This document shows, piece after piece, positions 18,533 to 26,664 of a stretch of 64,000 nucleotides of DNA (its first letter is position 1; each line of letters starts with the position of its first letter). This DNA is from Krasilnikovia cinnamomea (GTDB taxonomy: Bacteria; Actinomycetota; Actinomycetes; Mycobacteriales; Micromonosporaceae). The DNA lies in NCBI RefSeq assembly GCF_004217545.1, contig NZ_SHKY01000001.1, forward strand, positions 2,666,001 to 2,730,000. Direction: 5' to 3'. The notes under the pieces are model-generated. The model did not search any database. It had not been told where the DNA came from and saw only the letters and a program-made list of their open reading frames with translations. Made by a program: the position numbers and the translations under genes.

Positions 18533-19609
18533 ATGACGCAGGAGCCCCGGGACAACTCCCCCGCTGAGGGCGCCCATCCGGGTCATCCTCAGCCCGAGCC
18601 GGTGCCGCTGCCCGACCCGGAGCCGCCGCAGCCCATCCCGCTGCCCGAGCCGCTCCCGCCGCCGGAGCCCCCGCACGCGGCGGACGACAGCACCGCTGTG
18701 CCGCCCCCGTGGCCGCCGGTCCCGGCCGCGCCGGTCCCTGCCACGCCGGGGCCGACGGGGGGTCCCCGGGCGTCGATCGCGGCGGCCGAGGCGTTCCCCG
18801 GTGAGGCGGACACCCCTGGCCCGGCGCCCGCTCATCCGGCCGAGGGCGCGGACTTCATCGACGCCCTGCCGCCGCGCTCGCAGCGGGAGTGGCCACCGCC
18901 CGGCGCGTACCCCGGGGAGCCGGGCCATCCCGGCTCCCCCACCGAACTCATCCCGGGCGCCGCGGCGGCGGGCGACGACGAGCCGACCAGCATCCTGCCC
19001 CCGCAGCCCGACGCGGACGTCACCGAGCAGTTCCAGCCGGTCGCCCACCAGCAGACGGCCGCCTGGCAGCAGCCGGCCGGGCCGGCCGCGGGGTTCCCGT
19101 CCGGGCTGGCGGAGCAGCCGACGGAGCCGGTCGGCGCCGGTGCATCCCCGCCCGGGCCGCCGCCCGCGCGGCGCACCGGGGTCTGGGTGTCGGCGGCACT
19201 GGCGGCGACGCTGCTCTTCTGCGGCGGCGGCGCCGTCTCGGCGTACCTGCTGCTGCGCAACGCCGACCGGGGCAAGGGCGCACCGGACCCGGCGACCGCG
19301 GTCGACCGCTTCCTGACCGCGGTCTACACGGAGCAGGACGCCACGGCGGCCGACGGCCTGATCTGCCGGGAGGCGCGCAACGCCAAGCGGCTGGCCGCGC
19401 GGGTCGAGCAGATCAAGGGCTATTCGGCCGAGTACGCCTCCCCGACCTTCAGCTGGAGCGAACCGGCGATCGGCACCCACAACGAGGACCTGGCGACCGT
19501 GTCGGTGCAGTTGACCATGGCGACGGCGGACGAGAAGACGGCCCAGCAGGGTCTCACGTTCACCGTGGTGCACAAGACCGGCTGGCTGGTCTGCGACGTC
19601 CGCGGGTGA
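18533..19609 (+). CDS. Proline-rich single-pass membrane protein with C-terminal NTF2-like domain
   Basis: 358 residues. The first ~215 are acidic, very Pro-rich and low in complexity, probably cytoplasmic. One membrane helix follows (GVWVSAALAATLLFCGGGAVSAYLLL), then an external ~110-residue domain (DPATAVDRFLTAVYTEQDATA to GLTFTVVHKTGWLVCDV) that resembles DUF4878/lumazine-like stress domains. Two Cys in that domain could pair. ATG 18533 has an AGGGGA ribosome site. It is divergent from the RidA gene set and 33 nt ahead of the Get3-like pair. Function unknown. Confidence 0.8.
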   Translation: MTQEPRDNSPAEGAHPGHPQPEPVPLPDPEPPQPIPLPEPLPPPEPPHAADDSTAVPPPWPPVPAAPVPATPGPTGGPRASIAAAEAFPGEADTPGPAPAHPAEGADFIDALPPRSQREWPPPGAYPGEPGHPGSPTELIPGAAAAGDDEPTSILPPQPDADVTEQFQPVAHQQTAAWQQPAGPAAGFPSGLAEQPTEPVGAGASPPGPPPARRTGVWVSAALAATLLFCGGGAVSAYLLLRNADRGKGAPDPATAVDRFLTAVYTEQDATAADGLICREARNAKRLAARVEQIKGYSAEYASPTFSWSEPAIGTHNEDLATVSVQLTMATADEKTAQQGLTFTVVHKTGWLVCDVRG

Positions 19610-19642
19610 TCCGCCCCTGACGGCCTGACCTACTGTGAAGTA

Positions 19643-20602
19643 GTGGGTGGGATCGAGCGGACCGGCCGCTGGCCGGCGCGGCTGCATGTGGTGACGGGTA
19701 AGGGCGGCGCGGGCAAGACGAGCGTGGCGGCCGCGCTGGCGCTCGCGCTGGCCTCGGGCGGGCGGCGCACGCTGCTGGTCGAGGTGGAGGGCCGGCAGGG
19801 CATCGCCCAGATGTTCGGCACGGACCCGCTGCCGTACGAGGAGCGGCGCATCGCGACGGTGCCCGGCGGCGGGGAGGTGCGGGCGCTGGCGGTGGACGCC
19901 GAGGAGGCGCTGCTGGAGTACCTCGACATGTTCTACCGGCTGGGCGCCGCGGGCCGGGCCCTGCGCAAGGTGGGTGCGATCGACTTCGCCACCACGATCG
20001 CCCCGGGCCTGCGCGACGTGCTGCTCACCGGGAAGGTGAAGGAGGCCACCACGCGTTCGGTGGACGGGCGCCGGGCGTACGACGCGGTGGTGCTGGACGC
20101 GCCGCCGACGGGCCGGATCGGCCGGTTCCTCAACGTGACCGCCGAGACCGCCCGGCTGGCCAAGATGGGGCCGATCAAGAACCAGAGCGAGGGGGTGGCG
20201 TCGCTGCTGCGCTCGGCGATGACCTCCGTGCACGTGGTCACCCTGCTGGAGGAGATGCCGGTGCAGGAGAGCCTCGACGCGATCGCCGAGCTGGCCACCC
20301 TGCACATCCCGGTGGGCCGGATCATCGTCAACGGCGCCCGGCCCCCGCTGCTGACCAGCGGCAAGGTGACCAAGGCCGAGTTGCGGCGCGGCCTCGCGGC
20401 GGCCGGTCTGCCCGCCGACCCGGCGACCGTGAACGGCCTGCACGCCGAGGCGCGGGCGCACCTGACCCGCCGGGAGCTGGAGGAGTCCCTGCGCGCCGAC
20501 CTGGTCGAGGCGGGCCGCCCCATGGTGGAGCTGCCGCTGCTGGAGCAGGGTGTGGACCGGGCGGGTCTGGACGAGCTGGCCGAGCACCTGCTGGCCGTCT
20601 GA
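19643..20602 (+). CDS. ArsA/Get3-like ATPase, first of a pair (Rv3679/BagA type)
   Basis: 319 residues with a deviant Walker A carrying the signature Lys (GKGGAGKTS), switch I VEVEGRQG and Walker B/A'-like VVLDAPPTGR. These are the marks of the SIMIBI ArsA/Get3 group. In mycobacteria the homologous pair Rv3679-Rv3680 forms a complex linked to envelope or glycerol metabolism rather than arsenite export. GTG start at 19643. The second ATPase follows after 11 nt, so a heteromeric complex is likely. No arsenical or tail-anchor partner genes are visible. Confidence 0.88.
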   Translation: MGGIERTGRWPARLHVVTGKGGAGKTSVAAALALALASGGRRTLLVEVEGRQGIAQMFGTDPLPYEERRIATVPGGGEVRALAVDAEEALLEYLDMFYRLGAAGRALRKVGAIDFATTIAPGLRDVLLTGKVKEATTRSVDGRRAYDAVVLDAPPTGRIGRFLNVTAETARLAKMGPIKNQSEGVASLLRSAMTSVHVVTLLEEMPVQESLDAIAELATLHIPVGRIIVNGARPPLLTSGKVTKAELRRGLAAAGLPADPATVNGLHAEARAHLTRRELEESLRADLVEAGRPMVELPLLEQGVDRAGLDELAEHLLAV

Positions 20603-20613
20603 CCGGCCGTTCG

Positions 20614-21858
20614 GTGTTCGACCCGCCACAGCCCGCAGCGCCGCGCGGGGCACCGCAGGCGGCGACTCAGTACGCTCGAAGGGTGGCCGCCGCTGATCTG
20701 ACCGCCTCCCGCCTGGACCGGCCCGGCTTGGACGTGCCCCGGCTGGACGTGGACGGCCTGCTGGCCGACCCGGCCATCCGGATCGTGGTGTGCTGCGGCT
20801 CCGGTGGGGTCGGCAAGACCACGACGGCGGCCGCGCTCGGGCTGCGGGCCGCCGAGCGGCACGGCCGCCGGACGGTCGTGCTGACCATCGACCCGGCCCG
20901 GCGGCTGGCGCAGTCCATGGGGCTGACCGAGCTGGACAACACGCCGCGGCAGGTCAAGGGCATCGACACGGACGCCTCCGGCGGCGAGCTGCACGCCATG
21001 ATGCTCGACATGAAGCGCACGTTCGACGAGGTCGTGCAGGCGCACACCACCCCGCAGCGTGCCGCGGAGATCTTCGCTAACCCGTTCTACCAGGCCATGA
21101 GCTCGACGTTCTCCGGCACGCAGGAGTACATGGCGATGGAGAAGCTGGGCCAGTTGCGGGCCCGCGACGAGTGGGACCTGATCGTGGTGGACACCCCGCC
21201 GTCGCGCTCGGCGCTGGACTTCCTGGATGCCCCGGCCCGGCTGTCCCGGTTCCTCGACGGGCGGATGCTGCGCCTGCTGCTGGTTCCGGCGCGCTCCGGC
21301 CGCAGCGTGTTCTCGCTGATGACGGCGTCGTTCGGGCTGTTCACCCGGGCGGTGCAGAAGGTGCTCGGCGCCCAGTTGCTGACGGACCTGTCGGGGTTCG
21401 TGGCGGCACTGGATTCGATGTTCGGCGGTTTCCGGCACCGGGCGGATGAGACGTACCGGATCCTGCAGGACCCGCAGACGGCGTTCCTGCTGGTGGCGGC
21501 GCCGGAGCGGGATGCGGTCCGGGAGGCCGCGTACTTCGCCGAGCGGCTGGTCGCGGAGCGGATGCCGCTGGCGGGCCTGGTGCTCAACCGCACCCACGAG
21601 GCCGAGCTGAGCTCGGTGTCGGCGGAGGCGGCGGAGGCCGCCGCGGCGGCGCTGGACGCCGCCGGCGGCCAGCAGGTCACCGCGGACGCGCTGCGGGTGC
21701 ACGCGCGGTTGCTGCGTCAGATCGAGCGCGAGGTACGGGTCGCGGCCGAGTTCACGGGCGCGTTTCCGGAGGTGCCGGCCGTCCCGGTGCCGGCGCAGCC
21801 CGCCGACGTGCACGACGTCGACGGACTGCGGACGATCGGTGCCGCCCTCACCGCGTGA
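20614..21858 (+). CDS. ArsA/Get3-like ATPase, second of a pair (Rv3680/BagB type)
   Basis: 414 residues from GTG 20614, or 391 from GTG 20683, which fits the length of Rv3680 better and is followed directly by conserved-looking sequence (AAADLTAS). Walker A is GSGGVGKTTT, switch I TIDPARRLAQ and the Walker B region LIVVDTPPSRSALDF. A long helical insert with repeated Met and Phe (MMLDMKRTF, FYQAMSSTF) could form the substrate groove. It is coupled to the preceding ATPase gene and convergent with whiB4. Confidence 0.88.
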   Translation: MFDPPQPAAPRGAPQAATQYARRVAAADLTASRLDRPGLDVPRLDVDGLLADPAIRIVVCCGSGGVGKTTTAAALGLRAAERHGRRTVVLTIDPARRLAQSMGLTELDNTPRQVKGIDTDASGGELHAMMLDMKRTFDEVVQAHTTPQRAAEIFANPFYQAMSSTFSGTQEYMAMEKLGQLRARDEWDLIVVDTPPSRSALDFLDAPARLSRFLDGRMLRLLLVPARSGRSVFSLMTASFGLFTRAVQKVLGAQLLTDLSGFVAALDSMFGGFRHRADETYRILQDPQTAFLLVAAPERDAVREAAYFAERLVAERMPLAGLVLNRTHEAELSSVSAEAAEAAAAALDAAGGQQVTADALRVHARLLRQIEREVRVAAEFTGAFPEVPAVPVPAQPADVHDVDGLRTIGAALTA

Positions 21859-21883
21859 TGGGTCCGGACGCGGACCGGCGGAG

Positions 21884-22186
21884 TCAGCGTGCCGAGACGA
21901 GCACCCGGTCGGCGCTCTTCTCCCTCAGCGCGGCTTCGAACATCTTGCGCCAGCTCGCCACGTAGGGGTGGCGGCGCAGCAGCGCGCGGCGCTCCCGCTC
22001 GGTCATGCCTCCCCAGACGCCGAATTCGATCCGGTTGTCCAGCGCGTCGGCGAGGCATTCGTAGCGGACCGGGCAGCTGCGGCAAATCCTCTTGGCCACG
22101 TTCTGCTCGGCGCCCTGCACGAACAGCGCGTCAGGGTCGCCACTCTGACACGCCGCCATGCTGGGCCAGTCGCTGATCATCCCCAT
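21884..22186 (-). CDS. whiB4: WhiB-family iron-sulfur regulator, WhiB4-like
   Basis: 100 residues with the four Fe-S cysteines Cys13, Cys35, Cys38 and Cys44 (CX21CX2CX5C) and the turn GVWGGMTERERR that touches RNA polymerase sigma or DNA. The basic end LLRRHPYVASW follows. WhiB4 senses oxygen and redox stress in mycobacteria and is found beside the Get3-like pair and ponA2, as here. Divergent from the penicillin-binding protein gene across about 300 nt. Confidence 0.92.
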   Translation of the reverse strand: MGMISDWPSMAACQSGDPDALFVQGAEQNVAKRICRSCPVRYECLADALDNRIEFGVWGGMTERERRALLRRHPYVASWRKMFEAALREKSADRVLVSAR

Positions 22187-22492
22187 GTGTACACGTCCCC
22201 CCTTGCCTCTACCCCCTGACGTCCGGCGGGCTCACGTCCCCCCAGGCCGCGCCGACGTCGTGCGACAGTTCGCCGGACCATCATGCTCCGTAGTCGGACG
22301 ATTACGCAATGTTGTCCCTCAAAAACGTATAGCTCGGGAGTTCCGGGCATGTCGGGCATCGCCCCTCGGTGCAGTCCCGTTGCAAAGCCGGAAAGGTGCT
22401 GCGCGCTCACCTTCGGGGACGGCACAATCACCCTGGGCGAACCATCGTTTCTGGGCAGGCGGCCACGGGCGCATGTCGCGTACCCTGCTGGC
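22187..22492. promoter_or_regulatory. Divergent intergenic region between whiB4 and ponA2
   Basis: About 305 nt without a convincing gene. It must hold promoters for both flanking genes. TACCCT ten nt before the ponA2 GTG could be a -10 box of a short-leader transcript. I looked for a cyclic di-AMP (ydaO) or other riboswitch fold and could not support one. Confidence 0.4.
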
Positions 22493-24934
22493 GTGACCTC
22501 CTGGATGCGCCGACGTGACCACAACATCTTTGCCAACGCGAGCTCGCTGCTGATCTGCGGCCTACTCGCGGGTGTCGTTGTCGCCGCGGCCGCCTTCCCG
22601 GCGGTCGCCATGACCGGCTTGGCCGCCAAGGCCGGCGGCGAGACCTTCTCGCAGCTGCCCAGCGAGCTCAAGCAGGCCACCGCGCCCCAGGTCAGCCGGA
22701 TCTTTGCCTCCGACAACAAGACCCTCGTCGCGATCATGTATGACGAGTTCCGCAGCGACGTGCCGCTGCGCGACATCTCGCCCAACATGCAGCACGCGAT
22801 CATCGCCGCGGAGGACCACGAGTTCTACCACCACAACGGCGTCGACATGAAGGGCGTCGCCCGCGCCTTCGTGAACAACAACAACGGCAAGGCGAAGCAG
22901 GGCGCCTCGACCCTGACGATGCAGTACGTGCGCATGTCCCTGGCGTACTCGGCGACCAACCCCAAGGAGGTCATCGACGCCACCCAGGACACCCCGCGCC
23001 GCAAGATCAACGAAATGAAGTACGCGCTCCAGATCGAGAAGGAACTCACCAAGGACCAGATCCTGGAGCGCTACCTCAACGTCGCCCCCTTCGGCAACGG
23101 CGCGTACGGCGTCTTCGCCGCGAGCCAGGTCTACTTCAACAAGAAGCCCAAGGACCTGACGGTGGCCGAGGCGGCGCTGCTGGCCAGCATGGTGAAGGCG
23201 CCGACCGCGTTCAACCCGACCACGCCCGGCGGCTACCCGCAGGCGCTGAACCGGCGCAACTACGTGATCAACGACATGGTCGAGCTGAACCACATCACGC
23301 AGGCGCAGGCCGACGAGGCGAAGAAGGTCGTGATCAGCCGCACGGTGCAGCGGGCCAGCAGCGGCTGCAACGCCGTGGCGAAGAACAACTGGGGCTTCAT
23401 CTGCGACTACTTCTACCGCTGGTGGCTCAGCCAGGAGACCTTCGGCGCCACCCCGTACGACCGGGAGCGGCGGCTCAAGAGCGGCGGCTACCGCATCCAG
23501 CTGTCGATGGACGTCAAGGCGCAGAAGGCCGCGCGCGCCCGGATCCTCGACCACATCTCCGACAAGAACAAGAACGCCCTGCTGCTGGCCGCGGTCGAGC
23601 CCGGCACCGGCAAGGTCCGCGCGCTCGCCACGAACCGCAAGTTCAAGCTGGACGACCCGAAGAACCCGCAGAACCCGGTCTCGTCCGACCCGGCGAAGGC
23701 TCGCAAGGGCATCCGGGGCAGCTACCCGAACACCACGAACCCGCTGCTCAGCGGCGGTGGCGACATCGTCGGCTACCAGTCCGGCTCGGTGTCCAAGATG
23801 TTCGCCATGGTCGCCGCGCTGGAGAAGGGCTACCCGCTCGGCTACACCATCAAGGCCGAGAAACGCTACAAGTCGGGTTACATCATCCAGCGCGGCAGCC
23901 CCGCCGCCTGCCCCGGCACCCACTTCTACTGCCCGTCGAACGCGGGCGGCGGCGAGGCGGGCGTCTACAACATGTGGACGGCCTTCGGTAAGTCGGTCAA
24001 CACGTACTTCGTGCCCCTGGCGGAACGCGTCGGCGCCGAGAACGTCGTCGACGTCGCCAAGCGCTTCGGCATCAAGTTCCGGGCCAAGGAGGACGCCGAG
24101 TACGCCAACGACAAAGACGCCGCCCATCAGTGGGGCGCGTTCGTCCTCGGCGTCTCCGCCTCCACCCCGCTGGACATGGCCAACGCGTACGCCACCCTCG
24201 CGGGCGACGGCATGTACTGCGAGCCGACCCCGGTGGAGCAGATCGCCACCCAGGATGGCGAGAAGATCGACGTCGGCAAGCCGCACTGCACCCGCGCCAC
24301 CAGCCCCGACGTGGCCCGGGCCGCGCTCGACGCGACCCGCTGCCCGGTCGGCGACTCGGCCCAGCTCGGCCGCTGCAGCGGAGCGACGGCACGGGCCGCC
24401 CGCGGCGCGGTCGGGCACCCGGTGTTCGGCAAGACCGGCACCACCGACCACGACAAGACCGCCTCACTCGTCGTCGGCACCACCTCGATCGTGGTCGCGG
24501 GCTACCTGGTCAATCCGGACTGGCCCGACCACCGGGACCGGATGTCGCACGGCATCGTCAACCCGGCCGTCTGGGAGACCGTCGCCGACTTCATGGACGG
24601 CAAGCCGAAGGAGCAGTTCAAGAAACCCGGCAACGAGAAGATGGCGTACGGCGACCAGCGCTCCATCCCCGACGTGACATGTGACGCGCTCAGCGACGCC
24701 CGTAACCGCCTCGACGACGCCGGCTTCAGCGTCACGATCGGCACCGACGTGGACTCCAAGTGCCCGCTCGGCACGGCCGCCGGCACCAACCCGCCCAACC
24801 GCACGATCAAGGGCGGCGCGGTGGAGATCCTGGTCAGCAACGGCAAGTCCGACCAGCCGCCGATCGCGGGCACCCCGCCGGGCCAGACCCCGCCGATCAT
24901 CCAGTTCCCGGGGACCAGGAAACCGAGACGCTAG
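22493..24934 (+). CDS. ponA2: Class A penicillin-binding protein with PASTA domain (PonA2-like)
   Basis: 813 residues from GTG 22493. A membrane anchor (SSLLICGLLAGVVVAAAAF) leads to a GT51 glycosyltransferase with catalytic Glu107 (AAEDHEFYHHNG) and GASTLTMQYVR. The transpeptidase domain has Ser432 in SVSK, SVN at about 501 and KTGTT from Lys647. One PASTA domain (about 725-790, IPDVTCDALSDAR) and a Pro-rich tail end the protein. It builds and crosslinks peptidoglycan outside the membrane. Extra Cys pairs (CNAV, CPGTHFYC) in the transpeptidase are typical of actinobacterial PonA2. The frame is open upstream but the GTG start puts the anchor at the N-terminus. Confidence 0.94.
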   Translation: MTSWMRRRDHNIFANASSLLICGLLAGVVVAAAAFPAVAMTGLAAKAGGETFSQLPSELKQATAPQVSRIFASDNKTLVAIMYDEFRSDVPLRDISPNMQHAIIAAEDHEFYHHNGVDMKGVARAFVNNNNGKAKQGASTLTMQYVRMSLAYSATNPKEVIDATQDTPRRKINEMKYALQIEKELTKDQILERYLNVAPFGNGAYGVFAASQVYFNKKPKDLTVAEAALLASMVKAPTAFNPTTPGGYPQALNRRNYVINDMVELNHITQAQADEAKKVVISRTVQRASSGCNAVAKNNWGFICDYFYRWWLSQETFGATPYDRERRLKSGGYRIQLSMDVKAQKAARARILDHISDKNKNALLLAAVEPGTGKVRALATNRKFKLDDPKNPQNPVSSDPAKARKGIRGSYPNTTNPLLSGGGDIVGYQSGSVSKMFAMVAALEKGYPLGYTIKAEKRYKSGYIIQRGSPAACPGTHFYCPSNAGGGEAGVYNMWTAFGKSVNTYFVPLAERVGAENVVDVAKRFGIKFRAKEDAEYANDKDAAHQWGAFVLGVSASTPLDMANAYATLAGDGMYCEPTPVEQIATQDGEKIDVGKPHCTRATSPDVARAALDATRCPVGDSAQLGRCSGATARAARGAVGHPVFGKTGTTDHDKTASLVVGTTSIVVAGYLVNPDWPDHRDRMSHGIVNPAVWETVADFMDGKPKEQFKKPGNEKMAYGDQRSIPDVTCDALSDARNRLDDAGFSVTIGTDVDSKCPLGTAAGTNPPNRTIKGGAVEILVSNGKSDQPPIAGTPPGQTPPIIQFPGTRKPRR

Positions 24935-24951
24935 TCCCACGACAACGGCGA

Positions 24952-24981
24952 CGGCCGTGGCCCCGAACAGGGCCCCGGCCG
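24952..24981. terminator. Hairpin between convergent ponA2 and yqeY-like genes
   Basis: CGGCC-GT-GGCCC (24952-24963) pairs with GGGCC-CC-GGCCG (24970-24981): ten pairs with a two-base internal mismatch and a 6-nt loop, 17 nt after the ponA2 stop. Confidence 0.6.
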
Positions 24982-25040
24982 CTTTCCGTCTCCGGCGCCA
25001 GCGACTCCGCGCCGTACCGTCAGTGGCCCGTGGTCTGCGG

Positions 25041-25493
25041 TCAGCCGAGCTGGCGGCGTACCTCGGCGGCCACCCGGCCGCCCTCGGCCCGGCCGGCCAC
25101 CGCGGCCTGGGCCGCCTTCATGGCCGGGCCCATCTGGGCCTTCCCGGTGAACCCGCCCGCCTGCAGCGCCCCCGCGACCAGCTCGGTGATCTCCGCGTCG
25201 CTGAGCTGACGCGGCAGATACCGATCCAGGATCTCCCCCTCGGCGGTCTCCTTCGCGGCCGCCTCGGCCCGCCCAGCCCCGGCGAACGCGGTGGCCGCCT
25301 CCCGGCGCTTCTTCGCCTCCTTGGTCAGCACCGCGATCACTTCGTCGTCGCTCAGCTGGCGGGCCTCGGTGCCGGACACCTCGGCGGTGCGCACCGCCGA
25401 CAGGGCCATCCGCAGCGTGGCCGTGGTCAGCTCGTCGCGCCCCTTCATCGCCGCGTGCAGGTCATCGTTCAGGCGGTCTTTCAGCGTTCCCAT
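25041..25493 (-). CDS. GatB/YqeY domain protein
   Basis: 150 residues matching the small YqeY family: TLKDRLNDDLHAAMKGRDE, LRMALSAVRTAEV, the charged EVIAVLTKEAKKRREA helix and LPRQLSDAEITELV. YqeY-like proteins resemble the tRNA-binding tail of the GatB amidotransferase; their role is still unclear. ATG 25493 begins only 25 nt from the start of the divergent metallophosphoesterase gene, so the two promoters must overlap. Confidence 0.9.
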   Translation of the reverse strand: MGTLKDRLNDDLHAAMKGRDELTTATLRMALSAVRTAEVSGTEARQLSDDEVIAVLTKEAKKRREAATAFAGAGRAEAAAKETAEGEILDRYLPRQLSDAEITELVAGALQAGGFTGKAQMGPAMKAAQAAVAGRAEGGRVAAEVRRQLG

Positions 25494-25518
25494 GGAGGGT
25501 CAAACTACCCTGGCGGTT

Positions 25519-26412
25519 ATGCGAAAGCGCCCCCTTATCGCCCTGGCCGCCGGTACGCTCGCCGCCGGCGGCGCCACGTTCGCGTACGCCTCGCTGGTCG
25601 AGCGGAACATGTTCACGCTGCGCCGCGTCGACGTGCCGGTGCTGGCGCCCGACGCCGAGCCCCTGCGCATCCTGCACCTCAGCGACCTGCACATGATGCC
25701 GGGCCAGCGGCGCAAGCAGGACTGGGTGGCCGCGCTCGGCGGCACCGACCCCGACCTGGTCGTGGTCACCGGCGACAACATGGCCGACCCCGAGTCCGTA
25801 CCCGGCGTCGTGCGCGCCCTCCAGCCGTTCCTCGGGCTGCCCGGGGCGTTCGTGTTCGGCTCCAACGACTACCGCGGCCCGGTCTGGGGGAACCCGCTGC
25901 GGTACCTGCTCCCCGAGCGGGAATACGTGCAGGGCGTCGAACTGCCGTACGAGACGCTGCGGCAGACGTTCACCGACGCGGGCTGGGCGGACCTGAACAA
26001 CGCCCGTACGGTCCTGAAGGCCGGGGGACGCTCCGTGGAACTGGTCGGCGTCGACGACCCGCACGTCGACCGGGACGACTACCCGTCCGTGGCAGGCCCC
26101 GCCTCGGCGGGCGCCGACCTGCACATCGGGGTCACCCACACCCCCGCCTCCTGGGTCCTTGACGCGATGGCCGCCGACGGCTTCGCACTGATGCTGGCCG
26201 GGCACACCCACGGCGGCCAGGTGTGCGTCCCCGGGTACGGCGCCCTCACCACGAACTGTGACCTGCCCACGTCGATGGCCAAGGGCCTGCACCGCTGGCC
26301 CGGCTCGGACTCGTGGCTGCACGTCTCGGCCGGGCTGGGCACCCACCCGACGGCGCCGATCCGCTTCGCCTGCCGTCCGGAGGCCAGCATTCTCACCCTG
26401 ATACCGCGCTGA
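25519..26412 (+). CDS. Membrane-anchored calcineurin-like metallophosphoesterase
   Basis: 297 residues: an N-terminal membrane/signal segment (LIALAAGTLAAGGATFAYA) and a metallophosphoesterase domain with LHLSDLHMM, VVTGDNMAD, GSNDYRGP, IGVTHTPASW and LAGHTHGGQ. GSNDYRGP replaces the usual GNHD, which is common in the YkuE-like group that may act on lipid or UDP-sugar phosphates. ATG 25519 places the signal segment first. tRNA-Pro follows 73 nt after the stop. Confidence 0.9.
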   Translation: MRKRPLIALAAGTLAAGGATFAYASLVERNMFTLRRVDVPVLAPDAEPLRILHLSDLHMMPGQRRKQDWVAALGGTDPDLVVVTGDNMADPESVPGVVRALQPFLGLPGAFVFGSNDYRGPVWGNPLRYLLPEREYVQGVELPYETLRQTFTDAGWADLNNARTVLKAGGRSVELVGVDDPHVDRDDYPSVAGPASAGADLHIGVTHTPASWVLDAMAADGFALMLAGHTHGGQVCVPGYGALTTNCDLPTSMAKGLHRWPGSDSWLHVSAGLGTHPTAPIRFACRPEASILTLIPR

Positions 26413-26485
26413 CCTGCGGTTTCGCCCCCAGGGGGATACCGGATTTGCCTGGCTGGGGCGGTCGGATACTATTGCTCCGCACGCT

Positions 26486-26564
<79 letters not shown>

Positions 26565-26576
26565 TGAAACACCAGC

Positions 26577-26613
26577 TCAGGGCTGGTCTTCCAGACAGGG
26601 AGACCAGCCCTGA
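26577..26613 (+). terminator. Element-borne terminator just after tRNA-Pro
   Basis: TCAGGGCTGGTCT (26577-26589) pairs perfectly with AGACCAGCCCTGA (26601-26613), an 11-nt loop, then CTGTCTCTC. It lies inside the element and would end the tRNA transcript, replacing the chromosomal terminator now found at the far end. Confidence 0.85.
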
Positions 26614-26633
26614 ACTGTCTCTCCCGGCCGGTT

Positions 26634-26660
26634 GGGGAGTGGCTGGGGAGTGAATCTTGG
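26634..26660. other. Candidate integrase arm-type binding sites, left arm
   Basis: Two GGGGAGTG copies (26634-26641 and 26645-26652) followed by ATCTTGG. The same arrangement recurs near attR at 54928-54954. Such paired repeats on both sides of the crossover are expected of arm sites for tyrosine integrases. A reverse copy, CACTCCCC, starts at 26666 inside the int stop region. Confidence 0.6.
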
Positions 26661-26664
26661 CGGG

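Noticed and set aside
22283..22492. Upstream extension of ponA2 or a riboswitch in its leader
   Set aside because: The extension would put 70 residues before the membrane anchor, and no known riboswitch core could be matched.
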